A DNA stretch of 38,394 nt from Candidatus Peregrinibacteria bacterium (GTDB taxonomy: Bacteria; Patescibacteriota; Gracilibacteria; UBA1369; LOWO2-01-FULL-3), in contig JAUYJL010000029.1 of NCBI GenBank assembly GCA_030688025.1, positions 1 through 38,394 of the forward strand, in the 5' to 3' direction. Each line of letters opens with the position of its first letter. The stretch's first letter is position 1. The translations under genes were made by a program, and so were the position numbers. Of the stretch, positions 7,150 to 14,950 are shown one piece after another. Below the pieces are notes generated by a model that did no database searches, was not told the DNA's origin, and saw only the letters and a list, made by a program, of their open reading frames with translations.

Positions 7150-8259
7150 ATGATTAAATCTAAATTTTTCCTTTTATATATCGGGGTGATTCTTGTTACG
7201 GCGATTTCTATTTTCTTTTTTCATAATGCGCCAAGCAATATTGAGCCGAACATGGATGATCCGAATATTAGTTATGAATTTCTTCATGGGCAGATAAAAG
7301 ATACGCTTAAAATCGACGAAGAAACCGGAGATAAAACTTTTGCGGTGGAAATGCTTTCGGGCACAGAGAAGGGAAAAACTCTTCCGGTTTTATTGTCGGA
7401 AATAAATGAATTTAATGTCTATAAGGCTGGCGACACGGTTTCCGTTTACAAATATACAAATACTAAAACGAATGATACGTCCTATGCCGTTGCGGATTAT
7501 TACAGGCAAACCGGACTGCTGAAAATTTTTATTATTTTTTGTGTAGTAATGATTGCTGTAGCGGGGAAAAAAGGTTTTACCGCTATCATAAGCATTCTTT
7601 TGTCGATTGTTCTTTATTATTTCATGATTATCGATCCTGTAAAAAATGGATTTTCACCGATATTTTTGAGTTTCTTTTTTACTGTCATAATTACATTTCT
7701 TACCGTCCCGTTGATTCATGGATTCAATAAAAAATCTCTTTCAGCAATAATTTCGATTGTTGTAGGATTTGTGCTTTCTTTGGGGATTACTTATTTGTTT
7801 AAAAATCTTGCGTTTCTTGGTAATACTCCCGCAGAAGAATTCAGGACTCTAAGAGCGATTTATCCCTCGATCAATATTGGAGATATTCTGATTGCGTCGA
7901 TGTTTTTGGGAGCGACCGGAGCTCTTATCGATACGGCTATTTCTATTTCCTCAGCGATTTTTGAGGCGTTGCATGACAGCAAAAAAACTTTCGCGCAAGT
8001 TTATAAAATCGGAATGAATGTCGGAAAAGATGTTCTCGCGTCTATGACAAATACTCTACTTTTTGCTTATCTTGCGAGCACACTCCCCTTTCTTGTTTTG
8101 CTTGGGACCTCAAGTAAAAATATTTCCGGCGATTTGATAAATATGGATTTTGTCGCGCTCGAACTCGTCAGAACATTCATCGGAGGCCTTTCGCTAGTTC
8201 TTATTATTCCTCTTGTTTCTGTGCTTAGCGCTTATTTCTTATTGAGGAAAAAGGCTTAA
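7150..8259 (+). CDS. YibE/F-family multi-pass membrane protein
   Basis: The 369-residue protein has an N-terminal membrane segment (about 7-24), a soluble beta-rich region (about 40-120) and then about seven hydrophobic segments. Signature blocks of the YibE/F family are present: DYYRQTGLLKIFIIF (about 116-130), then GATGALIDTAISISSAIFE and GKDVLASMTNTLLFAYL in the C-terminal half. The family is widespread in Firmicutes and CPR; its function is unknown, and transport is often presumed. The gene has its own promoter and is followed by mscL, which also has its own promoter. Confidence 0.88.
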   Translation: MIKSKFFLLYIGVILVTAISIFFFHNAPSNIEPNMDDPNISYEFLHGQIKDTLKIDEETGDKTFAVEMLSGTEKGKTLPVLLSEINEFNVYKAGDTVSVYKYTNTKTNDTSYAVADYYRQTGLLKIFIIFCVVMIAVAGKKGFTAIISILLSIVLYYFMIIDPVKNGFSPIFLSFFFTVIITFLTVPLIHGFNKKSLSAIISIVVGFVLSLGITYLFKNLAFLGNTPAEEFRTLRAIYPSINIGDILIASMFLGATGALIDTAISISSAIFEALHDSKKTFAQVYKIGMNVGKDVLASMTNTLLFAYLASTLPFLVLLGTSSKNISGDLINMDFVALELVRTFIGGLSLVLIIPLVSVLSAYFLLRKKA

Positions 8260-8266
8260 AAATATT

Positions 8267-8295
8267 TTGTTGTTGATTAAAATATCTGTTATAAT
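8267..8295 (+). promoter_or_regulatory. leaderless promoter of mscL
   Basis: TTGTTG (8267-8272), a 17-bp spacer and TATAAT (8290-8295) end 6 nt before the ATG at 8302. This is the clearest case here of a consensus promoter placed so that transcription starts at the initiation codon. Confidence 0.65.
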
Positions 8296-8301
8296 TTTGG
8301 C

Positions 8302-8601
8302 ATGTGGAAAGAATTTTTGGCCTTCATAAAGGAATATAAAATTGCCGGATTGGCCATGGCGTTTATCATGGGAACGGCCAGTACCGATCTCGTGAAGTCT
8401 CTTGTAAATAACATCATCATGCCGTTTGTGTCAGTTTTTATACCGAATGGCGGTTGGAAGGAGGCTATTCTTAGTATCGGGCCACTTTCTCTGCCATGGG
8501 GTGCTTTTTTGGCGGATTTGCTGAATTTTGTAATTTTGGCTTTTGTGGTGTTCTTTATTGCGAAAAAACTTTTCAAGGAGGCGAAGGTAGAGAAGAAATA
8601 A
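8302..8601 (+). CDS. mscL: MscL-family mechanosensitive channel
   Basis: The 99-residue product begins with a short amphipathic helix (WKEFLAFIKEYK). TM1 follows, containing LAMAFIMGTASTDLVKSLVNNIIMP, the most conserved block of large-conductance mechanosensitive channels. After a short loop comes TM2 (about 71-91) and a basic tail (KKLFKEAKVEKK). Typical MscL has 120-150 residues; this one has a short periplasmic loop and short C-terminal bundle, as in small MscL-like proteins of CPR and archaea. It would open as an emergency valve under hypo-osmotic shock. Confidence 0.9.
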   Translation: MWKEFLAFIKEYKIAGLAMAFIMGTASTDLVKSLVNNIIMPFVSVFIPNGGWKEAILSIGPLSLPWGAFLADLLNFVILAFVVFFIAKKLFKEAKVEKK

Positions 8602-8666
8602 GAGTTTTCCTTTAGTATTACTCTATTTCGACACCTTTCTTCCTTTAAAAATAGGTTTTTTTGTGG

Positions 8667-8672
8667 TATAAT
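8667..8672 (+). promoter_or_regulatory. -10 box of the VanY/lysozyme gene pair
   Basis: A consensus TATAAT (8667-8672) lies 24 nt before the ATG at 8697. The matching -35 at 17 bp is a weak TTTAAA (8644-8649). The rest of the gap 8602-8696 holds nothing else I can name. Confidence 0.45.
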
Positions 8673-8696
8673 ATTTAGATAAAATAATATCAAGAA

Positions 8697-9455
8697 ATGG
8701 CAATATTAGACTCAATTGGGAAAGCTCTTGGGATTGAATCAATCAAGAACGTCATGCCAAGCCTGAAAAAGGCTATGGAACTTGCGAATCAAAATAAAGA
8801 TAGTGGTTTCATTGAAAAAATAGGCATATTTTTGACAACTTTTACCGATGAAATGGGCAAATTGGATGGAGAGAAAGAACAAATTACTGCAGAAACTACG
8901 GCAAAGGTTCAGGAAATCGCGACACGAGCTAAAGCAGAGCCCGCTCCTTCCTCAAATCCTGAAAGTTCTTCGGAAATTGATCCGGATGAACCGTTTGTGA
9001 GAGGTGAAGATCATTTTGGGAATCGAATTACTTTGAGAAAAAGTGCGATGACAGCATTTCAAAATTCTATGAAAATTGCCGAGAGTAAAGGCGTAAAACT
9101 TAGAGTAACTTCTTCTTATCGCGATTTCAAAACGCAGGCAAGATTACACGCTCAGGGAGTTGAAAAGTATGGAAGTTCTAAGGCGGCTGGCAAGTGGGTC
9201 GCAAGAGCCGGACATTCAAATCATCATACTGGCGGAACTGTGGATATACACGCAATGGTGCAAGACAGTAATGGAAATTGGGTGGGAAGTAAGCGCCACA
9301 AAAATCAAAGATTATTGTGGGATATTTTGCCGAAAGCCGGATTTGTGAATTACGAGGCTGAGCCTTGGCATTGGGAAATTTATACCGCAAGGTGGAGATC
9401 ACAAAAACATATCGCCAGTAATATTTATACAAAACAAGAAAGCTTAAACGCGTAG
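8697..9455 (+). CDS. D-alanyl-D-alanine carboxypeptidase VanY-like, with novel N-terminal domain
   Basis: The 252-residue protein has two parts. Residues 1-72 are a helical domain beginning MAILDSIGKALGIESIKNV that is shared with the next gene product. A Pro/Ser-rich linker (about 80-100) leads to a VanY/peptidase M15B domain (about 103-235). The zinc site is visible: S174-x-H176-x2-G179-x3-D183 and H225 in EPWHWEI, with SSYRDFKTQARL upstream. It would remove the terminal D-Ala of peptidoglycan stem peptides. No signal peptide or membrane segment is present, although the substrate lies outside the cytoplasm, so the N-terminal domain may direct export. The next gene follows after 3 nt. Confidence 0.88.
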   Translation: MAILDSIGKALGIESIKNVMPSLKKAMELANQNKDSGFIEKIGIFLTTFTDEMGKLDGEKEQITAETTAKVQEIATRAKAEPAPSSNPESSSEIDPDEPFVRGEDHFGNRITLRKSAMTAFQNSMKIAESKGVKLRVTSSYRDFKTQARLHAQGVEKYGSSKAAGKWVARAGHSNHHTGGTVDIHAMVQDSNGNWVGSKRHKNQRLLWDILPKAGFVNYEAEPWHWEIYTARWRSQKHIASNIYTKQESLNA

Positions 9456-9458
9456 TAT

Positions 9459-10853
9459 ATGAATATTTTGGAATCAATCGGGAAAGCTCTGGGGATCGAA
9501 TCTCTGCAAAATGTCGTACCAAGTTTAAAAAAGGCTTATGAACTTGCGACTCAAAATGGAGACAAGGGTTTTTTTGAGAAAATAAGCCTGTTTTATACTG
9601 CGTACACTGAAGAAATGGAAAAGTTGGATGGGGAGAAAAAAGGGATTACCGCAGATACTCAAGATAAAGTGCAGGCGACTTTGCGTGGAGCTATCACTCT
9701 TGGAGAAGGAAATGTTGTTGATCAAATGAAGATGAGATTAAACGGTCGACAAAAAGAAATGGCTTATCTTATTGAAAATCTTTTCACAAAAAGACTGAAA
9801 CAATTCGACAGAGATTTGTCTGACGGAGCAATTCGCGGAATTGTTGGCGCGGCGCTTATAAATGCAAATCAAGAATCCAGATTTAATCCTAATGCCACCG
9901 GCGATGGCGGGCGAGGTATTGGACTTTTTCAAGTGCATCCTTGGGGTGGAAGTGTTGCATATAGAAAAGTACCTGAAAATAATATTAATTTAATTTTAGA
10001 TAAAGAGGTTTGTACGGGAAGAGGGAAAACCTTGATTCGAAGGGCTAAAGCAGGTGCAGATGTCGCTGAGTTAACAGCACTTTTCTCAAAGTATATTGAG
10101 AGGCCTGGAGACGAAAAAGGTGAAATGGAAAAACGTGCAAATGTAGCGAGGAATGTGTTTAGAGGTGGAATTGCACCTGAACCTCGAGCTGTGGCGTCTG
10201 CTGTGTCCCCTGCTCCTCAAGCAGTGGCACCTTCTTCTGAAGTTTCCGATGGCAAAAATCTACGTTTTCAAATTGATCTTGGTGGAATTAAAAAAGGATT
10301 TTGTGATCTTGCTAATGGACAAAAAACTTGGTTTTTTGGGAGTAGTAGTGTTGTTGGAACGCCAAAAAGCATGGGAGGTCGTTTGGGAGTAACTGGCATA
10401 AATGCCACCGAATTTTTGGCGAATCTTGAAAACACTTGGTGGAAAAAAATTGAAACAGCCGGGCTAAAACCTCCACGAGAAGTTGTGATAACAGGGCTTG
10501 GACAAAATAGCGTTTCCAATGATGCTTCCGTAAAAAAGGCCATCACCGCATATGATGGAATTCGAAGATTTCTTGCAATCAGAGGAGTGAGTGTTGTTAA
10601 GTTTATTACTATTAATCCCGGAAGACCTAAAAATGTAAATGTTGGAGTTGCTAGGGCAAACTTTAATAAAAAACTTAAGCAAAAATATGGAAGTGATTGT
10701 ATAGATGTCGCGAGTGGATTGACCGAAGATGGCGGATACAGAACAAAAGGTGAATATTCCGGAGGCGATGGAATTCATTTGAATCCTGCAGGTAAAAAAA
10801 TATGGAATCAGGTTGTTATTGCGGCATTGAATGAAGGACAAAAAACCGCATAG
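9459..10853 (+). CDS. three-part cell-wall enzyme: shared N-domain, lysozyme-like muramidase and SGNH hydrolase
   Basis: The 464-residue protein opens with a 72-residue domain paralogous to the N-terminus of the VanY protein upstream (MNILESIGKALGIESLQNV). Residues about 100-235 look like a phage-tail-lysozyme/transglycosylase domain, with catalytic Glu139 in NANQESRFNP and GRGIGLFQVHPWG. An Ala/Pro linker (about 238-262) precedes an SGNH/GDSL-type domain (about 268-462), with block I G294-S-S296, block III GLGQN350 and the catalytic pair D437-G-I-H440. A glycan-cleaving domain with an esterase could deacetylate and cut O-acetylated peptidoglycan. No signal peptide is visible. The pair with the VanY gene suggests a two-gene cell-wall-attack or remodelling cassette. 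Confidence 0.82.
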   Translation: MNILESIGKALGIESLQNVVPSLKKAYELATQNGDKGFFEKISLFYTAYTEEMEKLDGEKKGITADTQDKVQATLRGAITLGEGNVVDQMKMRLNGRQKEMAYLIENLFTKRLKQFDRDLSDGAIRGIVGAALINANQESRFNPNATGDGGRGIGLFQVHPWGGSVAYRKVPENNINLILDKEVCTGRGKTLIRRAKAGADVAELTALFSKYIERPGDEKGEMEKRANVARNVFRGGIAPEPRAVASAVSPAPQAVAPSSEVSDGKNLRFQIDLGGIKKGFCDLANGQKTWFFGSSSVVGTPKSMGGRLGVTGINATEFLANLENTWWKKIETAGLKPPREVVITGLGQNSVSNDASVKKAITAYDGIRRFLAIRGVSVVKFITINPGRPKNVNVGVARANFNKKLKQKYGSDCIDVASGLTEDGGYRTKGEYSGGDGIHLNPAGKKIWNQVVIAALNEGQKTA

Positions 10854-10860
10854 CGATTTT

Positions 10861-11535
10861 CTAATTTGTTTTGAGGTATTCTTCCGGATCTATAGGTGTA
10901 AATATATGTATATCTTGAACAGGGTTATTTGTCGTCTTGATTCCGCCATGTTCCGTCGCTTCGTGATCGATTCTTTCTGCGAGGCGTTCCTTTAGCATTG
11001 CCATTTGACGGATTTCTTTTTGGCGATTTATGCAACGGAAATGGAATTTTGCGTTTGGGACTGTGTAGAAAGTTTTTACGGCATCGGATGCTGATAAATA
11101 TATTTTTATATCTCCAAAATCGAGAATAGTTGAAAGAAGGCCTTCTTCGATTTTTTCTATATTTTGGATTTGTGCCATGTCTATCGAGTCTATCGTGTCG
11201 CTCAAAAAAACCGTTTTTTTGTGATCGATTATTCGCCTGTCTGTGATTATTCCTATGTTTATAAAATGATTTAGGAGTTTTACAAAAAATCTGTGTAAAT
11301 AAAAATTACCAAGAACGAAACACATCAAAAATAACAGTTTCATTTCATAACTGTCTCTCATTGCCAATTTGATTTTTTCGATACCCGCTACTGCGAGAAT
11401 TCCCAATGTAATAAAAATCGAGAAGTAAATTATGTCTTTTAAAAGCTCTATCCAATGATGCCTAAAAAAACACACAAACTCCTCCCCTGCCTGCTGGCCT
11501 TTGAAGAATCTGTCTTTGTTCGAGTGTGTGTTCAT
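10861..11535 (-). CDS. membrane protein with bacterial PH domain
   Basis: The 224-residue protein has two transmembrane segments (about 34-52 and 65-82) and a bacterial PH (YdbS/YdbT-like) domain (about 90-165). The domain contains the typical INIGIITDRRIIDHKKTVF, where a protein reads N-x-x-x-I-x-T-x-R-x-I, and then IDMAQIQNIEKIEEGLLSTILDFGDIKI. A polar C-terminal tail follows. Its function is unknown. It begins in an ATGA overlap with the stop of the small membrane-protein gene upstream, so the two are co-translated. It converges with the lysozyme-SGNH gene, only 7 nt away. Confidence 0.82.
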   Translation of the reverse strand: MNTHSNKDRFFKGQQAGEEFVCFFRHHWIELLKDIIYFSIFITLGILAVAGIEKIKLAMRDSYEMKLLFLMCFVLGNFYLHRFFVKLLNHFINIGIITDRRIIDHKKTVFLSDTIDSIDMAQIQNIEKIEEGLLSTILDFGDIKIYLSASDAVKTFYTVPNAKFHFRCINRQKEIRQMAMLKERLAERIDHEATEHGGIKTTNNPVQDIHIFTPIDPEEYLKTN

Positions 11536-11756
11536 AAAGTTATGGTCAGCCAGATGGCGAAAATTGAGATAAATAAAACAAAAGCGGCATAAGCCGCTAC
11601 GATATATTCTTTTGTGATGAATCCGAATAGCCTTGTGTAGCCGGATTCCGGGAGATGGTGCTTTTTGTTGTATTGGAGGGTTCTACGTATCACAAGAGAA
11701 GAGAATAGGATTGATCCTATAATTGTGATGATCATTAATGTATTGAAGATAGACAT
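11532..11756 (-). CDS. 74-residue membrane protein, partner of the PH-domain gene
   Basis: From ATG 11756 the product is 74 residues: an N-terminal hydrophobic helix (MSIFNTLMIITIIGSILFSS), a basic loop (RRTLQYNKKHHLPESGYTRLFG) and a C-terminal hydrophobic helix (about 52-73). The frame stays open to 11999, but the extra part reads through a G/C-rich repeat tract with unnatural composition (Pro/Thr/Arg runs), so it is not used. The stop overlaps the start of the PH-domain gene (ATGA). The function is not recognised. Confidence 0.7.
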   Translation of the reverse strand: MSIFNTLMIITIIGSILFSSLVIRRTLQYNKKHHLPESGYTRLFGFITKEYIVAAYAAFVLFISIFAIWLTITL

Positions 11757-11809
11757 AGGCGAAATGTTAAAGTTTCTCCTATGACTTTTGGCTGTGGGTG
11801 GCGGTGGTC

Positions 11810-11846
11810 GGGTGGTCGGGCGGTCGGGTGTAGGTGGGCGTGCGGG
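11810..11846 (+). other. candidate G-quadruplex tract
   Basis: Five runs of GGG occur at 11810, 11818, 11826, 11836 and 11844, separated by 5, 5, 7 and 5 nt. This fits the canonical intramolecular G-quadruplex rule. The core is a GGTCGGG repeat. In an AT-rich window such a tract is exceptional. Confidence 0.6.
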
Positions 11847-11990
11847 TCCAGTCGCCAAGTCGCCAAAAGCCAAGCATCTCAAGCTATGAAGTTTCCTAAT
11901 TTTCAAGCCCAACCTTACGGTACTACTTGTTTGCGTTATTGTCAAAGATTTTCCCTGCAACACTTGACTGTGTTCTGCGACACCCCCACG

Positions 11991-12312
11991 CAACGCCATT
12001 TCACCGCTTACTTAAGCCAAAAAACACCTGCTGCCATCTGCTCCACGACCTCCGCTCTTTCTACGCATATTTCGCAATATTCCTTCATCTTTGCAACGCC
12101 GTTTCACCGCTACCATAAGCCGAAAATGCGGATTTTATTTTCGCGTTTCGTGTAACAATTCCTTGCATTGTCAACGCCATTCCACCGCTACCACAAGCCA
12201 AAAATGCGGATTTTATTTTCACGTTTCGTGTAACAATTCCTTGCATTGTCAACGCCATTCCACCGCTACCACAAGCCAAAAAAACGAGTTTTATTATACG
12301 TCACATTTTAAG
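11991..12312 (+). repeat. 78-bp tandem repeat array upstream of the HNH gene
   Basis: Units begin at 12094, 12172 and 12250, each opening with CAACGCC(A/G)TT(T/C)CACCGCTAC. The period is exactly 78 bp and the first two units are nearly identical; the third diverges after about 35 bp. A degenerate, longer unit starts at 11991. There are no unique spacers, so this is not a CRISPR array. Because 78 is a multiple of three, a repetitive reading frame results, which I treat as chance. Confidence 0.85.
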
Positions 12313-12392
12313 AATTCGCTACTCCAAAAAGTTGAAATTTTGGCTTGCACCTGCTAATATTCGGGCATAAATATATTCTAAAAAATCATCCT

Positions 12393-13565
12393 ATGAACAA
12401 TACAATCACAACTGATGGCAGGCAAAATATGGCAGTCATAAGCCCGATTTGGCAAAATCCCGCACCGGTATCAAGGCCATGCGGCAGAGAAGAAATGGCT
12501 TCTGTCAGCGATAAAAACCTCCACCTATCAAAAATCGCCGCACCGGCATACAAAAATCTTCATTCGTCGAAAACCGCTTCCTTAAGCGACGAAAACCTCT
12601 ACGCCCTCTGCAAAACCTACGGCGAGCGCGCCCGAATCTGGCGACAACGATTTGCGGGACTGCTTCCCGAAGTCTTCAAACGCAAATTATACGAGAAGAA
12701 AGGCTTCCATTCCATTTTCGAATTTTCAAAAAAACTCGCAGGAATGAGCGAAGAACAAGTCAGACTCGTTTTGAATCTCGAAAAAAGATTTGAAACAATG
12801 CCGGCTTTGAGATCACTTTTGACGACAGGAAAAGTCAGCGTAAATAAACTTTCCAGAATCGTCTCAATCGCAAAACCGGGAAATGAAATGTTTTTGGCGA
12901 CACAGGTACAAATTTTATCAAAAAACGCCGTCGAAACTTTGGTGAGGGATGAGAAATTTGCGACAGGGAATTATAGCAAAAATGAAACAAAAAATATGAA
13001 TTTTGCGAATAGAAATAGTGATAGCGAGAACAGTGAAAATTTCGGAAATATAATCATGAATTTTGAATACCAAGATGGCTTACAGAAAAGCTTTTTCGAC
13101 TCAAAAATTGTGCCCGGGCAAATGTGTTTTGACACAAAAAATACAAAAAGCAACAGCGACAAAAACACATTAAATTTATCACACGAAGTCCAAGAAAAAC
13201 TGCTCGAACTTCAAGAAAAAGGAATCGACATAAACGAACTGCTAAAAGAATTTCTCCAAAAACGCGAACAAGAAATCGCGCAGAAAAAAGAAGAAATTAG
13301 TCAAAAAATTCTAGAAAGAGAAGAAGAGAAGCCTGTAACAAGACATATACCGGCATCCGTAAAAAGAATTCTCTACTCAGAACATGGCACAAAATGCTCC
13401 ATGAAAAATTGCCAAAAACCTTCGGAACAGATCCATCACACACAAAGATTTTCTGCATCACGAAGCCACGATCCGCGATATCTCGCGCCGTTATGTAAGG
13501 ATCATCACGAAATTGCGCATAACGCAGACATAACTTATTGCGAAATAAGGCAGAGAATCAAATAG
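12393..13565 (+). CDS. HNH endonuclease of the repeat-associated (13E12/DUF222-like) type
   Basis: From ATG 12393 the protein has 390 residues (an upstream TTG start at 12345 is unlikely). The first two thirds are helical, with a segment (about 70-150) that recalls the DUF222-type region found before HNH domains in dispersed actinobacterial repeat proteins, and a charged coiled coil (about 250-310). The C-terminal 70 residues form an HNH nuclease: H-G-x-K-C-x4-C, then IHHTQRF (metal-binding His pair), then APLCKDHHEIAH. The role is unknown; such genes are often multicopy and linked to dispersed repeats, as here (tandem repeats in front, 84-bp repeat behind). Codon use is richer in G+C than in the neighbouring genes. 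Confidence 0.82.
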   Translation: MNNTITTDGRQNMAVISPIWQNPAPVSRPCGREEMASVSDKNLHLSKIAAPAYKNLHSSKTASLSDENLYALCKTYGERARIWRQRFAGLLPEVFKRKLYEKKGFHSIFEFSKKLAGMSEEQVRLVLNLEKRFETMPALRSLLTTGKVSVNKLSRIVSIAKPGNEMFLATQVQILSKNAVETLVRDEKFATGNYSKNETKNMNFANRNSDSENSENFGNIIMNFEYQDGLQKSFFDSKIVPGQMCFDTKNTKSNSDKNTLNLSHEVQEKLLELQEKGIDINELLKEFLQKREQEIAQKKEEISQKILEREEEKPVTRHIPASVKRILYSEHGTKCSMKNCQKPSEQIHHTQRFSASRSHDPRYLAPLCKDHHEIAHNADITYCEIRQRIK

Positions 13566-13594
13566 TCTCGACCGGAAAAAATGGTTAAATTTAC

Positions 13595-13678
13595 CCCTCT
13601 ATCTTAGATAATTTTCAGTTTTGCTCTAGTTGAAAACAAAAACTACTTCTCTTTAGACCCCGAATTTGATACGCAACC
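13595..13678. repeat. 84-bp dispersed direct repeat, copy 2
   Basis: This copy is identical to 1-84 and starts 29 bp after the HNH stop codon. After 13678 the two loci diverge completely. The rest of the gap 13679-13820 shows no gene; it carries ATTTCGGAAATAG (13 bp), which recurs at about 14823 in the repeat region downstream of rplL. Confidence 0.92.
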
Positions 13679-13820
13679 AAAATGCCCATTTCGGAAATAG
13701 TACCCAAACATTCACCGCTTTCGTCCCTTTTAATCCTGATTGTGGATTTTTATCTTGTGGTCATTTCGTAACTTCGACCTATTGATTCATAGGTTCAAAA
13801 CTCAAAGCTTGCAGGAATAT

Positions 13821-14729
13821 TTAAAAATTCCTGAGGTCATAATCTATCTCGAGACCTTTATCGTTGCCTTTGTTCCTTTCCAATTCCTCCTTGCGTGTAG
13901 AGGTGCTGGGAGGGGTGTCGGTAGGAGTGCCACATTTGTTTTGAATGTCTTGTTCCAAAAGAGATGTTTCATCCGATTTACTCTTCATCTTGCCTTCAAG
14001 CTCAGTAAGCTGAGCGGTGTATTGATCATATATGGTTTTTAATTCTTTCATTTTTTTAACAACATTATTAATTTTTTTAACAACATTATCAATTTTTTTT
14101 GCAATGGGAGCACCTTTATCTGCATTAAGTTTTTCCATTTTATCTACAACAATGACCATTTGAGTACCTATGTTTTTGGCCAGTTTCATCTGATCCAAGA
14201 GCTTTGTTTTTTCTTCGCCGTTTTCCATGTTATTGTACGTGTATAACAAGTAATCATATTTCCCCTTGAATTCCTCCAGATTAAAGCCTTGTTCTTTTGC
14301 TATCACTTTAAGTTGCTCTATAAGAACATCATATTCTGCCTTGTATGAATCATATTCTGCCTTGTATACATCATGTTCTGCCTTGGCCAACGTATATTCT
14401 TTACCTGCATTGTTATATTGAGCTTCGATTTCCTTATATTCCTTTTCCCTTTCCTCCGCAACTTTCCAAAATTCGGCATCTAATTTTTTATATTCTTGAT
14501 CAAGAGTGTATTTTTTCCCGTTCAGCTGAGAACACTCTGAAAGCAGATATTCTTTTTCGCTTTGAAAATCTTTTTGGATTTGTTGTATCGGGGAATACTT
14601 CGGAATATTGCCTTTACGAGTCAATTTACCTTGAAGCAAGTCACCATTGTTGAGTAATGAGACCCCAACAATTATCAAGAGTAAAACAAGTATTGCTCCG
14701 GAAATTTTGAAAATTTTAGACTTCTCCAT
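13821..14729 (-). CDS. membrane-anchored coiled-coil protein of unknown function
   Basis: The 302-residue protein has a short cytosolic Lys-rich start, one transmembrane segment (about 8-26) and a long extracytoplasmic, strongly charged coiled coil (about 50-260). The coil contains tandem short repeats such as AEHDVYKAEYDSYKAEYD and KKIDNVVKKINNVVKKM. The C-terminus (about 268-302) is a Thr/Pro/Ser-rich disordered tail. I do not recognise a family. It may be a cell-surface spacer or scaffold. It has its own strong promoter and stands between the HNH element and the rplJL operon. Confidence 0.7.
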   Translation of the reverse strand: MEKSKIFKISGAILVLLLIIVGVSLLNNGDLLQGKLTRKGNIPKYSPIQQIQKDFQSEKEYLLSECSQLNGKKYTLDQEYKKLDAEFWKVAEEREKEYKEIEAQYNNAGKEYTLAKAEHDVYKAEYDSYKAEYDVLIEQLKVIAKEQGFNLEEFKGKYDYLLYTYNNMENGEEKTKLLDQMKLAKNIGTQMVIVVDKMEKLNADKGAPIAKKIDNVVKKINNVVKKMKELKTIYDQYTAQLTELEGKMKSKSDETSLLEQDIQNKCGTPTDTPPSTSTRKEELERNKGNDKGLEIDYDLRNF

Positions 14730-14780
14730 TTGTTTTTGTTTTAATAAATATGTTTATTTTTCCCTGATGGGGTTACTCAT

Positions 14781-14809
14781 ACTATAACATTATTAAAATA
14801 AAGCGTCAA
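14781..14809 (-). promoter_or_regulatory. promoter of the anchored coiled-coil gene
   Basis: On the minus strand, TTGACG (14809-14804), a 17-bp spacer and TATAGT (14786-14781) form a near-consensus promoter. The leader to the ATG at 14729 is about 45 nt. Confidence 0.65.
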
Positions 14810-14826
14810 GTTCAAACTCCTAATTT

Positions 14827-14950
14827 CGGAAATAGCCACAGATTACAAAAAAGCGGGAATACATTTCCTAGAACGCATTACGTTTTATTCCCGAAAATAG
14901 CCACAGATTACAAAAAAGTGGGAAGACATTTCCTAGAACGCATTACGTTC
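14827..14950. repeat. 57-bp unit repeated twice with 65-bp period
   Basis: The segment beginning with ATAGCCACAGATTAC occurs at about 14832 and 14897 and continues to the shared end GAACGCATTACGTT, with only a few changes. Each copy holds one arm of the long inverted repeat described at 14914-15016. The array lies between the coiled-coil gene promoter and rplL. Confidence 0.8.

Larger units (their letters stand above)
11757..12392. other. 636-bp noncoding region with G-rich tract and tandem repeats
   Basis: This is the largest gap in the window. It holds a G-rich direct-repeat tract (11792-11846), a stretch of unremarkable sequence, and then the 78-bp tandem array (11991-12312). A candidate -35 TTGCAC (12345-12350) with TAAATA (12368-12373) at 17 bp could serve the HNH gene. 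Base composition is clearly richer in G+C than in neighbouring gaps, which suggests foreign origin. I see no gene. Confidence 0.7.

Noticed and set aside
8697-10853. Prophage lysis module
   Set aside because: The lysozyme and VanY-like peptidase recall phage endolysins, but no holin, tail, capsid or integrase gene is near and both are fused to the same unknown domain.
11757-11999. N-terminal extension of the 74-residue membrane protein
   Set aside because: It translates the G-rich repeat tract in antisense into Pro/Arg/Thr runs. The ATG at 11756 begins directly with the membrane helix.
11991-12312. CRISPR array
   Set aside because: Units are contiguous 78-bp repeats without unique spacers, and no cas gene is near.
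12091-12357. ORF with 26-residue repeats across the 78-bp tandem array
   Set aside because: The period being a multiple of three keeps the frame open. The translation is unnatural, and the HNH promoter lies inside its end.
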